Both the position numbers and the translations under genes were made by a program. 64,000 nucleotides of DNA from contig JABFQW010000092.1 of assembly GCA_013141455.1 (NCBI GenBank), positions 1 through 64,000 on the forward strand, written 5' to 3'. The notes beneath the pieces are model-generated. The model was not told where the DNA came from. It did not search any database and saw only the letters and a list, made by a program, of their open reading frames with translations. Shown here one piece after another: positions 27,319 through 35,424 of the stretch. The first letter of the stretch is position 1, and the number at the start of each line of letters is the position of its first letter. Source of the stretch: Bacteroidales bacterium. Lineage in GTDB: Bacteria > Bacteroidota > Bacteroidia > Bacteroidales > F082.

Positions 27319-28101
27319 ATGAAAAGAATACAAACGATTTTAAAAACCATCGTTCTGGCCGCGATAGCCGGAACTATAATGGTATCCTGCGTCCCACAGA
27401 AAAAGATGCTGATTCTGCAGAATACCAGCAATGATACCACCGGTCAGTATCAGAATGAAAGGTCGATCTCTTATAAAATACAACCCGGCGATAACCTGTA
27501 TATCAGGGTGGTCAGCTTAGACGAAAAAACTGCCATGATGTTCAATCCTGGTGGTTCGGCCAGCAGTCAGATCTATTCAACCGATGCCTCAATATATCTG
27601 AACAGTTATACTGTAAGTGATCAGGGAACGATCGAGTTTCCGCTTGTTGGCCAGATATATATTCAAAATCTTTCGGTAGAAGATGTGAAGACTAAGCTGC
27701 AGGGGATACTCGATCAGTATATAAAAGAAACCGTTTTGATCGTTAAATTGGTAAATTTTAACCTGACAATTCTGGGTGAAGTAGCGCGGCCGGGACAATA
27801 TAAAGTGTATAAGACTGAGATCAATATACTCGAAGCTATTTCTATGGCAGGTGATCTTGGTAGTTTTGCAAATAGAAATAAAGTGACGATTGTACGCCAG
27901 ACCAAAACCGGCTCAGAAAAGTATATTGTTGACCTTGCCTCAGATAATATACTTAGTTCAAATTATTATTATCTGAAACCAAATGATATTCTCTACATAG
28001 AACCGCTGAAAGGAAAACAATTCACATTTGCTCAATTTCCTTATGCAGTGATTTTCAGCGCCATATCAACATTAATTCTCATGTTAAACTACATTCAATA
28101 A
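27319..28101 (+). CDS. wza: Wza-like polysaccharide export outer-membrane lipoprotein
   Basis: Protein of 260 residues. A lipoprotein signal ends at MVSC with Cys24 as the lipidation site. A polysaccharide export (Poly_export) domain begins with YKIQPGDNLYIRVVS and continues to SDQGTIEFPLVGQIYI. An SLBB domain follows (NLTILGEVARPGQYKVYK) and a short C-terminal hydrophobic helix (FPYAVIFSAISTLILML) ends the protein. It forms the outer-membrane part of a Wzx/Wzy-dependent export channel together with the Wzc-like protein encoded 12 nt downstream. Confidence 0.92.
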   Translation: MKRIQTILKTIVLAAIAGTIMVSCVPQKKMLILQNTSNDTTGQYQNERSISYKIQPGDNLYIRVVSLDEKTAMMFNPGGSASSQIYSTDASIYLNSYTVSDQGTIEFPLVGQIYIQNLSVEDVKTKLQGILDQYIKETVLIVKLVNFNLTILGEVARPGQYKVYKTEINILEAISMAGDLGSFANRNKVTIVRQTKTGSEKYIVDLASDNILSSNYYYLKPNDILYIEPLKGKQFTFAQFPYAVIFSAISTLILMLNYIQ

Positions 28102-28113
28102 AAACCGGTAATT

Positions 28114-30588
28114 GTGGATAATAATATTCAACCCTATCAACAGGAAGAATCCATCGACCTGAAAGCACTCTTTTTTAAATTTGCCAGATTCTGGTATTTG
28201 TTTGCCATCTCCATTTTTATTGCCCTGCTGGTAGCATTCATGTTTAACAAATACACCAAATCGGTTTATGAAGTGAAGGCATCGGTTTTGGTTAAGAGTG
28301 ATAAAAAAGGCGGATTAGATGCAACTGCCCTGCTTGGCGGTATCGGGCTGAATGCCCAACAAAACCTGCAGAACGAAATTGGCGTTTTGATGTCCTATTC
28401 ACTGAGCCAACGTGTAGTGCGGGAAATGAAGAACGAGGTGAGTTATTTTATAGAGGAAAGTTTCATAAAAAGTGAAATGTACGGTACCGCTCCCTTTGAA
28501 GTCGAAGTTGATTTTTCGGTTCCACAGTCCGTTTCTCTGCCCTACAATCTGACCATGACCGACAGCGAAAGTTTCAACCTCGATGCCGAAGGAGATAATA
28601 TCAGCAAATACAATTTCAGGAAAGCCATCATGATCGATGGGGCTAAAATTGAGAAATTGAAATGGGAGGGCTCATTTCGTTTTGGTGAATGGATCGACAA
28701 TGGCTACAACAGGTTCAGGATTGTATTGAACGAAAAATTTGATACAGAGAAGCACCTTAAAAGCAGGATGCAGTTTATCTTATCGGATTACGAATCAACA
28801 TTGGGACAGCTCCGTGGTTTTAAAATTGAACCAATAAACCGTGAAGCTTCTATCGTGGATATTACGCTGAGGGGCCCGATCAAGGAAAAGTCAGCCGATT
28901 TCCTTAACCGGCTTATCGAAACCTATCTGCAAAGTGGATTGGAAAAGAAAAATATGATTGCTGAAAACACCATCGAATTTATCGACTCTCAACTTGTCGA
29001 TATTCAGGATTCGCTGAGCCGTGCAGAGATCGACCTTCAGGATTTTCAGACAAGCAACGACCTGATGGACCTCGACTTGCAATCGCAACAGGTGTTCGAA
29101 TACATGAAGGACCTCGACAACCAGAAAGCGGAGTTAGTGGTAAAATCAAAATATTACCGCAGCCTGAAAAACTATTTGGTCAACAATCTTGAACACCCCG
29201 AACAGATGATCGCCCCAAGCGCCATGGGTATCGAAGACCCTCTGTTGAACCGTTTGGTGGAGGAGCTGGTGAATCTTTCGGCCAAAAAAACCGAACAACT
29301 ACTTTCATCTACCGACAAGCATCCATTGGTAGTGAGCATCGATTCGCAGATTGGCAATACCAAAAAAGCGCTTATCGAAAATATCAGCAACATCATCAAC
29401 AATTCTGACGAAGCGATTCGGGATCTGAATGGCAGAATCGCCGTTATGGGTAAAGAACTGAATAAACTGCCCAGTACCCAGCGTCTGCTTATTGGTTACA
29501 AACGTAAATTTGAACTCAGTAACACCATCTATAATTTTCTGATGCAGAAACGTGCTGAGGCGCAGATCACCAAGGCAAGCAATATGCCCGACAACGAGGT
29601 GGTTGACCGGGCAGAGGCTTCGTTAAGCGAAACTGTATTCCCCAAAAAGAGCCTCAATTATACTATCGCTCTGCTGTTGGGTATTTTGATACCATTGGCT
29701 TATATCTTTGGCCGCGACTATCTGAACGATAAAATTGTTGACCGCAAAGACATCGAAAAAGCAACGAAGCTGCCGATTGTAGGGCAGATCATGCACAATA
29801 ACAAGGATACCCAACTCGTGGTGGCCGAATCGCCAAAATCGTCCATCTCCGAATCATTCAGGTCGGTACGTACAAATATTGAGTTTCTGGTGCAGGGCAA
29901 GGAGAAATGCGTTATCATGGTCACAGCCGATATGGTAAGTGCCGGTAAAACATTCGTTTCCATCAACTTAGCCAGTATCTATGCCATGTATGGAAAGAAA
30001 ACAGTATTGCTCGGATTCGACTTACGTAAACCAAAAATCTATCAGGACTTTGGCGCTTCAAATACCACTGGTTTGAGCACTTACCTGAAAAATGAACATA
30101 CACTCGATCAGATCATTCAACCCTCGGGTAAGGTTCCAAATCTCGATCTGATTATGGCTGGTAAGATTCCGCCCAACCCGGCCGAATTGATCGCTTCGGC
30201 AAGATGTACACATTTGTTTGATGAGTTGCGCGAACGCTACGATTATATCATTATCGATACACCGCCTATCGGACTCGTGACGGATGCCTTTCTTCTCATG
30301 AAACATACTGATGTTAATTTGTTTATCGTACGCCAGAACTATACCCACAAAAAAATATTTGAATCGATTATCAAAGACATCGAAGACCGTAACATTCCGA
30401 TGAGTATCTTAGTAAATGACATACGGATGGGTGGTGGATATGGCTACGGCTATGGTTACGGCTATGGTTACGGCTATGGCTATGGCTATGGTTACGGCTA
30501 TGGCTACGGCTACGGCTATGGCTATTACACCGATGAAAAAGTTGAAGCAAAACCTGGCTTTGTAAAGCGTATGTTAAATAAAGTGTAA
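28114..30588 (+). CDS. wzc: Wzc-like polysaccharide co-polymerase / BY-kinase with Gly-Tyr tail
   Basis: Protein of 824 residues starting at GTG 28114; no in-frame ATG is near. A Wzz domain with two membrane helices (FLYAISIFIAL-type segment ~30-50 and IALLLGILIPLAYIFG ~515) brackets a periplasmic part with coiled coils. The cytoplasmic kinase has a P-loop region VTADMVSAGKTF (~602), Walker A' VLLGFDLRKPK and Walker B YIIIDTPP. The P-loop is changed from the common GEGK(T/S) to SAGKT. The C-terminal tyrosine cluster is replaced by 15 consecutive Gly-Tyr pairs plus one Tyr (30436-30528). It controls chain length and export through tyrosine autophosphorylation. Confidence 0.92.
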   Translation: MDNNIQPYQQEESIDLKALFFKFARFWYLFAISIFIALLVAFMFNKYTKSVYEVKASVLVKSDKKGGLDATALLGGIGLNAQQNLQNEIGVLMSYSLSQRVVREMKNEVSYFIEESFIKSEMYGTAPFEVEVDFSVPQSVSLPYNLTMTDSESFNLDAEGDNISKYNFRKAIMIDGAKIEKLKWEGSFRFGEWIDNGYNRFRIVLNEKFDTEKHLKSRMQFILSDYESTLGQLRGFKIEPINREASIVDITLRGPIKEKSADFLNRLIETYLQSGLEKKNMIAENTIEFIDSQLVDIQDSLSRAEIDLQDFQTSNDLMDLDLQSQQVFEYMKDLDNQKAELVVKSKYYRSLKNYLVNNLEHPEQMIAPSAMGIEDPLLNRLVEELVNLSAKKTEQLLSSTDKHPLVVSIDSQIGNTKKALIENISNIINNSDEAIRDLNGRIAVMGKELNKLPSTQRLLIGYKRKFELSNTIYNFLMQKRAEAQITKASNMPDNEVVDRAEASLSETVFPKKSLNYTIALLLGILIPLAYIFGRDYLNDKIVDRKDIEKATKLPIVGQIMHNNKDTQLVVAESPKSSISESFRSVRTNIEFLVQGKEKCVIMVTADMVSAGKTFVSINLASIYAMYGKKTVLLGFDLRKPKIYQDFGASNTTGLSTYLKNEHTLDQIIQPSGKVPNLDLIMAGKIPPNPAELIASARCTHLFDELRERYDYIIIDTPPIGLVTDAFLLMKHTDVNLFIVRQNYTHKKIFESIIKDIEDRNIPMSILVNDIRMGGGYGYGYGYGYGYGYGYGYGYGYGYGYGYGYYTDEKVEAKPGFVKRMLNKV
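30436..30528 (+). repeat. Hexanucleotide repeat encoding (Gly-Tyr)15-Tyr
   Basis: Fifteen GGNTAY codon pairs run from 30436 to 30525, followed by TAC. The mix of GGC/GGT and TAT/TAC shows partial drift, but the 6- and 12-bp periodicity could still allow slippage. Confidence 0.95.
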
Positions 30589-30700
30589 GAGGTAGTGAAC
30601 GGTGAGAAGTGCGTCAGTTTCGGTTTGGTTTATTGATGCCCTCTCTCACAAATTGCCGGTATGATGCTTTAGGTATCGATCAATGCATAATTATTAATAA

Positions 30701-31222
30701 ATGACTGTCAGAAAGCCGATTGATCAGTACCAATGGTTTGCACTTTATACCCGCTCACAAAGTGAAAGGAAAGTAGCCATTGAGTTGCAACATCTTGGGA
30801 TTGAGTTTTTTCTGCCCATGATCAGTCGTTGGCGCCAATGGAGCGACCGAAAAAAGAAGGTGGATGAACCACTTTTCCGATCCTACGTTTTTGTATTTAT
30901 CAGTGAGAAAGAATACTTTAACGCGTTAAATGTTCCCGGTGCAGTTCGGTTTGTCACTTTTGGCGGTAAAGCTGTTTCTATTCCCGAAAATCAGATCGCT
31001 GCCATCCGTCAATATATTAAGGAGCCTGATGAAGAGGAGGAGAGCGAATTGTTATTGAAAGAAGGCGAGTTGGTAAAAATAAAAGCCGGACCGATGGAAG
31101 GCTTGATAGGCAAATTGTTGAAATATAAAAACAAATTTCGCCTTATCATACAGATTGATACGATAGGCCAAAGCATCGCCCTGCATATACCCCGTTCGCG
31201 CGTGGAGGTTTTAACCAAATGA
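30701..31222 (+). CDS. NusG/RfaH-like transcription antiterminator (UpxY type)
   Basis: Protein of 173 residues. The N-terminal NusG domain (WFALYTRSQSERKVAIEL at ~11-28, PLFRSYVFVFI at ~56) is followed by an acidic linker EPDEEEESE and a KOW domain (GELVKIKAGPMEGLIGKL). The length and HTR/TRSQSE start fit the specialised NusG paralogs of Bacteroidota (UpxY/LoaP-like), which act on RNA polymerase to let it read through long capsule or polysaccharide operons. Here it sits after wzc and before the epimerase gene rather than at the head of an operon. Confidence 0.88.
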   Translation: MTVRKPIDQYQWFALYTRSQSERKVAIELQHLGIEFFLPMISRWRQWSDRKKKVDEPLFRSYVFVFISEKEYFNALNVPGAVRFVTFGGKAVSIPENQIAAIRQYIKEPDEEEESELLLKEGELVKIKAGPMEGLIGKLLKYKNKFRLIIQIDTIGQSIALHIPRSRVEVLTK

Positions 31223-31259
31223 ACGCCGAACGATTGATTTTCATTATCAGGATTTAATT

Positions 31260-31267
31260 TAACTTTG
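31260..31267 (+). promoter_or_regulatory. -7 element (TAACTTTG) for the epimerase gene
   Basis: TAACTTTG fits TAnnTTTG and is 31 nt before the ATG at 31298. It excludes a TTG start at 31265 because transcription would begin near 31274. Confidence 0.5.
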
Positions 31268-31297
31268 TCTTTTAACAAAAACCTAATAATCAGAGTA

Positions 31298-32287
31298 ATG
31301 CCACTTTTCAAAGATATTCCGGTATTAGTAACCGGTGGAGCAGGGTTTATCGGTTCAAACCTGATCGAACGCCTGCTGGCCGAAGGTGCCATTGTCACTT
31401 GCCTCGATAACTTTGCTACGGGACACAGATATAACATTGAATCCTTTTTGCCCCGTCCTGAATTCAGGCTCATCGAAGGGGACATAAGGGATACCATTGT
31501 CTGCGCCGAGGCATGTAAAAACCAAAAATTTGTGTTTCATGAGGCTGCACTTGGATCGGTGCCACGTTCAATCAACGATCCGGCTACAACGAACGCGGTT
31601 AATATAGGCGGTTCGTTGAATATGCTTGTTGCAGCCCGCGACGCAGGCGTTAAACGGTTTATTTATGCTGCCAGTTCAAGCACCTACGGCGATTCGGAAA
31701 CATTGCCAAAAGTGGAGGATAAGATCGGGAAACCCCTGTCGCCTTACGCCATCACCAAATATGTGAATGAATTATATGCCGATGTGTTTGCCCGTACTTA
31801 TGGCACAGAGTCGATAGGCCTCCGTTATTTTAATGTATTTGGCCGTCGTCAGGATCCTAATGGCGCCTATGCTGCTGTCATACCAAAATGGGTTGACAGT
31901 TTTATCAGGCACGAAGCCATACTCATCAATGGTGACGGGGAATACAGCCGCGATTTTACCTATATCGATAATGTTTTGCAGGCAAACCTGCTTGCTGCTT
32001 TAACTGAATCAGCGGATGCAGTGAACCAGGTATATAATGTTGCCTATGGTGACCGCACCACCCTCAACCAGTTAGCGCAAGGCTTGCGCAAAACACTTTC
32101 GGCATACGACCCTGCCATTGCTGAAGTTGAGATTCTGCATGGTCCATTTCGCAAAGGCGACATACCACATTCGTTGGCTTCTATCGCGAAAGCCTCACAA
32201 TTGCTTGGATATCACCCAGAATTTGATTTGGGTAAAGGTCTGGAAGAAGCATGTAAATGGTATTGGGATAGTTTGAAAAAGAAATGA
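31298..32287 (+). CDS. tviC: UDP-N-acetylglucosamine (uronic acid) 4-epimerase, TviC/WbpP type
   Basis: Extended short-chain dehydrogenase of 329 residues. [10 protein letters not shown] binds NAD near the N-terminus, SSSTYGD supplies the catalytic Ser/Thr, and YAITKYVNE holds the Tyr-x-x-x-Lys pair. [18 protein letters not shown] and [16 protein letters not shown] are hallmarks of the TviC/WbpP branch acting on UDP-GlcNAc or its uronic acid. With TviB at 5445 it could make UDP-GalNAcA for the polysaccharide. ATG 31298 is preferred over an upstream TTG because of the promoter element. Confidence 0.9.
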   Translation: MPLFKDIPVLVTGGAGFIGSNLIERLLAEGAIVTCLDNFATGHRYNIESFLPRPEFRLIEGDIRDTIVCAEACKNQKFVFHEAALGSVPRSINDPATTNAVNIGGSLNMLVAARDAGVKRFIYAASSSTYGDSETLPKVEDKIGKPLSPYAITKYVNELYADVFARTYGTESIGLRYFNVFGRRQDPNGAYAAVIPKWVDSFIRHEAILINGDGEYSRDFTYIDNVLQANLLAALTESADAVNQVYNVAYGDRTTLNQLAQGLRKTLSAYDPAIAEVEILHGPFRKGDIPHSLASIAKASQLLGYHPEFDLGKGLEEACKWYWDSLKKK

Positions 32288-32362
32288 AAATTTCCTCATA
32301 GAATGAGGATTGGAAAAGAACTTCATCACACTTTTGTAAATAATTGAGTTCGGGCTTTAAAC

Positions 32363-32393
32363 TTGCAAAAATGAGGGAAATCACCTAATTTTG
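32363..32393 (+). promoter_or_regulatory. Bacteroidota-type promoter for the coiled-coil protein gene
   Basis: TTG at 32363-32365 and TAATTTTG at 32386-32393 are 20 nt apart, an ideal match to the phylum consensus. Transcription would begin at about 32400, right at the first possible ATG (32401), so the ATG at 32413 is favoured. Confidence 0.55.
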
Positions 32394-32412
32394 GCGATTA
32401 ATGAGTTTTATT

Positions 32413-33342
32413 ATGACATCAGATTCTTCAGAATTTTCGAATCCCATACCATCACCCAACGCGACCCGTTGGATATATATCGTACTCGTAATTTTTGCCC
32501 TGCTTATCATCATGTTATCGATCTGGCTCATCTCAACCAAATCGAATCTACGTGAATTACAAGCCGAAAAAGACCAGCAACGTATTGGTCTCCAACGGGA
32601 AGTTGACAGTGTTATCTTATTACATAATCAGGCCAAAGAAGCCTATGGTGCGCTTGCCGACTCGTTGGTTGCGAAAGATAGCCTTATTCAGGCAAATGCC
32701 ACCGAAATCAGACGATTACTCGATACCGAATGGGAATACTATAAAATTAAAAAGAAACTCGAACGCCTGCAGGTCATTTCGCAAGGTTATGTAAGGCAGA
32801 TGGATTCATTGTATTCGGTCAACCGTGAGCTGACTGAGGAAAATGAACGTATTCGTGAAGAGGTAAGCATCGAACGTAAACGCAATATACAGCTCAATAA
32901 GGCCAAAGAAGAACTCTCCGACAAAGTTGAACTGGTAGCCGTTTTTAAAACATTTAATGTAAAAGCGGTTGGTATGCGTCAGAAAGGAAGTTCAGAATCG
33001 GAGACCGATAAAGTAAAACGGGTTGAGAGAATTAAAATCTGCTTCACGCTTGCCGGAAACAATATCATCGTCCCGGGCAAAAAAAATATCTATTTCCGAA
33101 TTGCTCAACCCGACCGCAAAATTCTCACCAAAGGAAGGGGAGACGAATATTCGTTTCTCTATAAAGGCGAACGGCTACAATACTCGATCATGGAAACGAT
33201 TGACTATAAAAATGTAGATCAGGAAATTTGTGTTTACTGGGACAAGCGCGATACCCAGGAACTGACCGATGGTCCTTATAATATCGACATCTACGAAGGA
33301 GATGCCATTATCGGCATGGTAACCATGGTATTGAGGAAATAA
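32413..33342 (+). CDS. Single-pass membrane protein with long coiled coil, function unknown
   Basis: Protein of 309 residues from ATG 32413 (an in-frame ATG at 32401 would add four residues). A short cytoplasmic tail precedes one membrane helix (WIYIVLVIFALLIIMLSIW), then about 130 residues of heptad-rich coiled coil (LRELQAEKDQQRIGLQREVD, RELTEENERIREEVSIERK) and a C-terminal globular beta-rich domain ending YNIDIYEGDAIIGMVTMVLR. Similar proteins are common in Bacteroidota without a known function. I do not recognise a named family. Confidence 0.75.
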   Translation: MTSDSSEFSNPIPSPNATRWIYIVLVIFALLIIMLSIWLISTKSNLRELQAEKDQQRIGLQREVDSVILLHNQAKEAYGALADSLVAKDSLIQANATEIRRLLDTEWEYYKIKKKLERLQVISQGYVRQMDSLYSVNRELTEENERIREEVSIERKRNIQLNKAKEELSDKVELVAVFKTFNVKAVGMRQKGSSESETDKVKRVERIKICFTLAGNNIIVPGKKNIYFRIAQPDRKILTKGRGDEYSFLYKGERLQYSIMETIDYKNVDQEICVYWDKRDTQELTDGPYNIDIYEGDAIIGMVTMVLRK

Positions 33343-33389
33343 TTGGCTGTTGATTGAACTTTTTATGATAACTATGTTATTGGTTGGGT

Positions 33390-34382
33390 TCAACTGACCA
33401 TGAGGTTGCAGCCTCTCATCTGACTCTGATCGAAACGGCCCAGCACCTCAAATGACCCATCGGCTTTCGTTTTTCCAAGATCCTGAACGGCAATAAAGGA
33501 GCAACTGTAAATATTGGCCAGATCGATTATATTGATACCACCGGTTATATTATCACCAACCAAGCTTAATGGATCGTAGGTGTCGCGGATGAGTACTTTC
33601 ATCCAGGGTGGAGGATAATAAATCCCATGACCCTTGGAATAAGCCTGAGAAAGTAATTCTGTCATGCCATATTCGGAGTGGATTTGTTTCACTCCAAATC
33701 CCTCACAAAGTAAAGAATGTAAATTCTCGCGGATCATCTCTTTACGCCTTCCCTTCATTCCCCCTGTCTCCATTACGATCAGTTCCGGAAAATCGACCGG
33801 ATATTCCTTTGCAAAATCGAGCAAGGCATAAGACACGCCAAGCAAAATTGTTTTTTGTTTTGTTCGCTTCATCAGATTGAGTTTTTGATGAAGTTGTTCA
33901 AAATTGTTCAAATAGAACCCACTGTCAGCATTCCCGCCGGCTTCGATCAGTTTTTCGGTCATATAAATCAGCGATGAACCCGAACGCTCAAGATACGAAG
34001 GCAACAAGGCAAGAATACAATAATCGGATACCTTGCCATAAAACCGGCTAAACGAGTTCAGAAAACTCCGCTCATAAACGGATAAATCTGTCACATAATG
34101 CTGACCCGGATTCTCAGCCGTTGTTCCTGAACTACTGAATACAACCTGCGTTTCAGTTGCTGTGCTTTTAATCTGAAAAGAACGGAAGAAACTGATCGGA
34201 AGAAAAGGTATCTCACGAAAACTTGTGATTTCGGCAGGCTTTGCATGTAATAATTCGCAATATCGCCGGTAAATGGCATTGTTGTTGTATTGAAAATGAA
34301 ACAATTCTATGGCAATGCGATTGAACCCGGGCTCATCTGAACAATTAAATATACGATCAATCAATTTTTCGTCAGGGATCAT
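33390..34382 (-). CDS. LuxE-like acyl-protein synthetase (ANL superfamily)
   Basis: Protein of 330 residues related to LuxE/PaaK-type acyl-activating enzymes. The phosphate-binding loop FSSSGTTAENPGQH appears at ~82, HSEYGMTELLSQAY carries the A5-like motif, and the C-terminus ends GRFDQSQMRGCNLM, as in Bacteroidota LuxE-like proteins. LuxE activates fatty acids through an acyl-AMP and an enzyme-bound thioester; no luxCDAB genes are present, so this is not a luminescence gene. Substrate is unknown. It is transcribed away from the lipoprotein gene at 34437. Confidence 0.85.
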   Translation of the reverse strand: MIPDEKLIDRIFNCSDEPGFNRIAIELFHFQYNNNAIYRRYCELLHAKPAEITSFREIPFLPISFFRSFQIKSTATETQVVFSSSGTTAENPGQHYVTDLSVYERSFLNSFSRFYGKVSDYCILALLPSYLERSGSSLIYMTEKLIEAGGNADSGFYLNNFEQLHQKLNLMKRTKQKTILLGVSYALLDFAKEYPVDFPELIVMETGGMKGRRKEMIRENLHSLLCEGFGVKQIHSEYGMTELLSQAYSKGHGIYYPPPWMKVLIRDTYDPLSLVGDNITGGINIIDLANIYSCSFIAVQDLGKTKADGSFEVLGRFDQSQMRGCNLMVS

Positions 34383-34436
34383 ACGATACGAATCTCAGAG
34401 GAATAGTGTATTTTTACAGCAAAAAGTTAGCATTCC

Positions 34437-34973
34437 ATGACAAAGATAGGCATAATTTTCGTTTTGCTTTTGCTGAGCCTGTCGTGCCGCAAACTCGAGG
34501 AGTACCCGATAGAGCCGGCTATTTCATACAATGGTTTCGAATTGTTGATCAATGAGGAAACGGGTATCAGTGAGAAAGGTATCCTGTATATTTCTTATAC
34601 CGATGGTGATGGCGATCTTGGGCTCGATCAGGGGGATACAAGCTCGCCTTATCAACCTGACGGACAATATTATTACAATTTTTTTATCACATACTACGAG
34701 TGCGAACATGGCGTGTTTACCGAAGTTCCGTTATTATCGTGGAACAACATAACCCAACAGTACGATACACTCACTTTTAACGCACGCATACCGGTACTGC
34801 TTCCAAAAGAGAAACAACAGGGCATAAAAGGCATTATTCAGAATGAGATGTTTATCTATAATCCACTTGCGAAATCCGACACCATACAATTTAAAGTAAA
34901 AATCGTTGACCGTGCCCTGCATTTCAGTAATGAAATAACTACACCACCCATAGTGCTCGTTAAACCGCGATAA
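34437..34973 (+). CDS. Lipoprotein, function unknown
   Basis: Protein of 178 residues with a lipoprotein signal (LLLLSLSC, Cys17). The mature part opens with EPAISYNGFELL and contains ISYTDGDGDLGLDQGD, an acidic, possibly calcium-binding loop, in a probable beta-sandwich. The DGDGDLG pattern is common in small Bacteroidota lipoproteins of unknown role. It shares a 54-bp divergent promoter region with the LuxE-like gene; TATTTTTA at 34409-34416 is a weak -7 match. Confidence 0.75.
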   Translation: MTKIGIIFVLLLLSLSCRKLEEYPIEPAISYNGFELLINEETGISEKGILYISYTDGDGDLGLDQGDTSSPYQPDGQYYYNFFITYYECEHGVFTEVPLLSWNNITQQYDTLTFNARIPVLLPKEKQQGIKGIIQNEMFIYNPLAKSDTIQFKVKIVDRALHFSNEITTPPIVLVKPR

Positions 34974-35424
34974 GGTTTAAAATCACTGTTGAGTTGCCAA
35001 CGAAAAGCCAAATATTGCCACTAAATTACAAAACACCAAATTTCACCAAAGGTAAAACGTATCTATCCGATCAACTTCACCTATAGTTTTCCGTTCCAGC
35101 CCATTTGGTCTGTTTGCATTCTCAACCAAGTTATTCTCAATCTCAAATGATTCGTAGTTTAGTAGAATTCTCACTGTAATTGGAAATGAATATTTACATA
35201 TCTTTGTAACTATATGAAATACACCAACAATATTGTAATTTTGATTACCATGAAATATTCGCTTCACTATCTTTTGAAGATGAGAGACGGGAAAGAAGGA
35301 CGTGGGTTTTTGTTGTATCAATACAATAATTAGGTGATAATAATTGGGGATTAAAAAAAGACAAAAAGTGACTTTTAATAAACGGATATTGTCGTTAAAT
35401 TAGCATCAACAAACCCAGGATACT
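34974..35424. other. Intergenic gap with a short CACCAAA word repeat
   Basis: No convincing gene. A 92-codon minus-strand frame at 35043-35321 has no family features. At ~35012-35052 the words ACTAAATTACAAAACACCAAATTTCACCAAAG recall, in degenerate form, the 'CACAAAG' repeats common in related genomes. Confidence 0.4.

Noticed and set aside
33390-34382. Bioluminescence gene (luxE)
   Set aside because: No luxA, B, C or D genes nearby; LuxE-like acyl-activating proteins are common in Bacteroidota without luminescence.
35043-35321. 92-codon minus-strand frame before the FG-GAP genes
   Set aside because: No motif, no promoter or neighbour support, and composition like the surrounding gap; kept only as an intergenic note.
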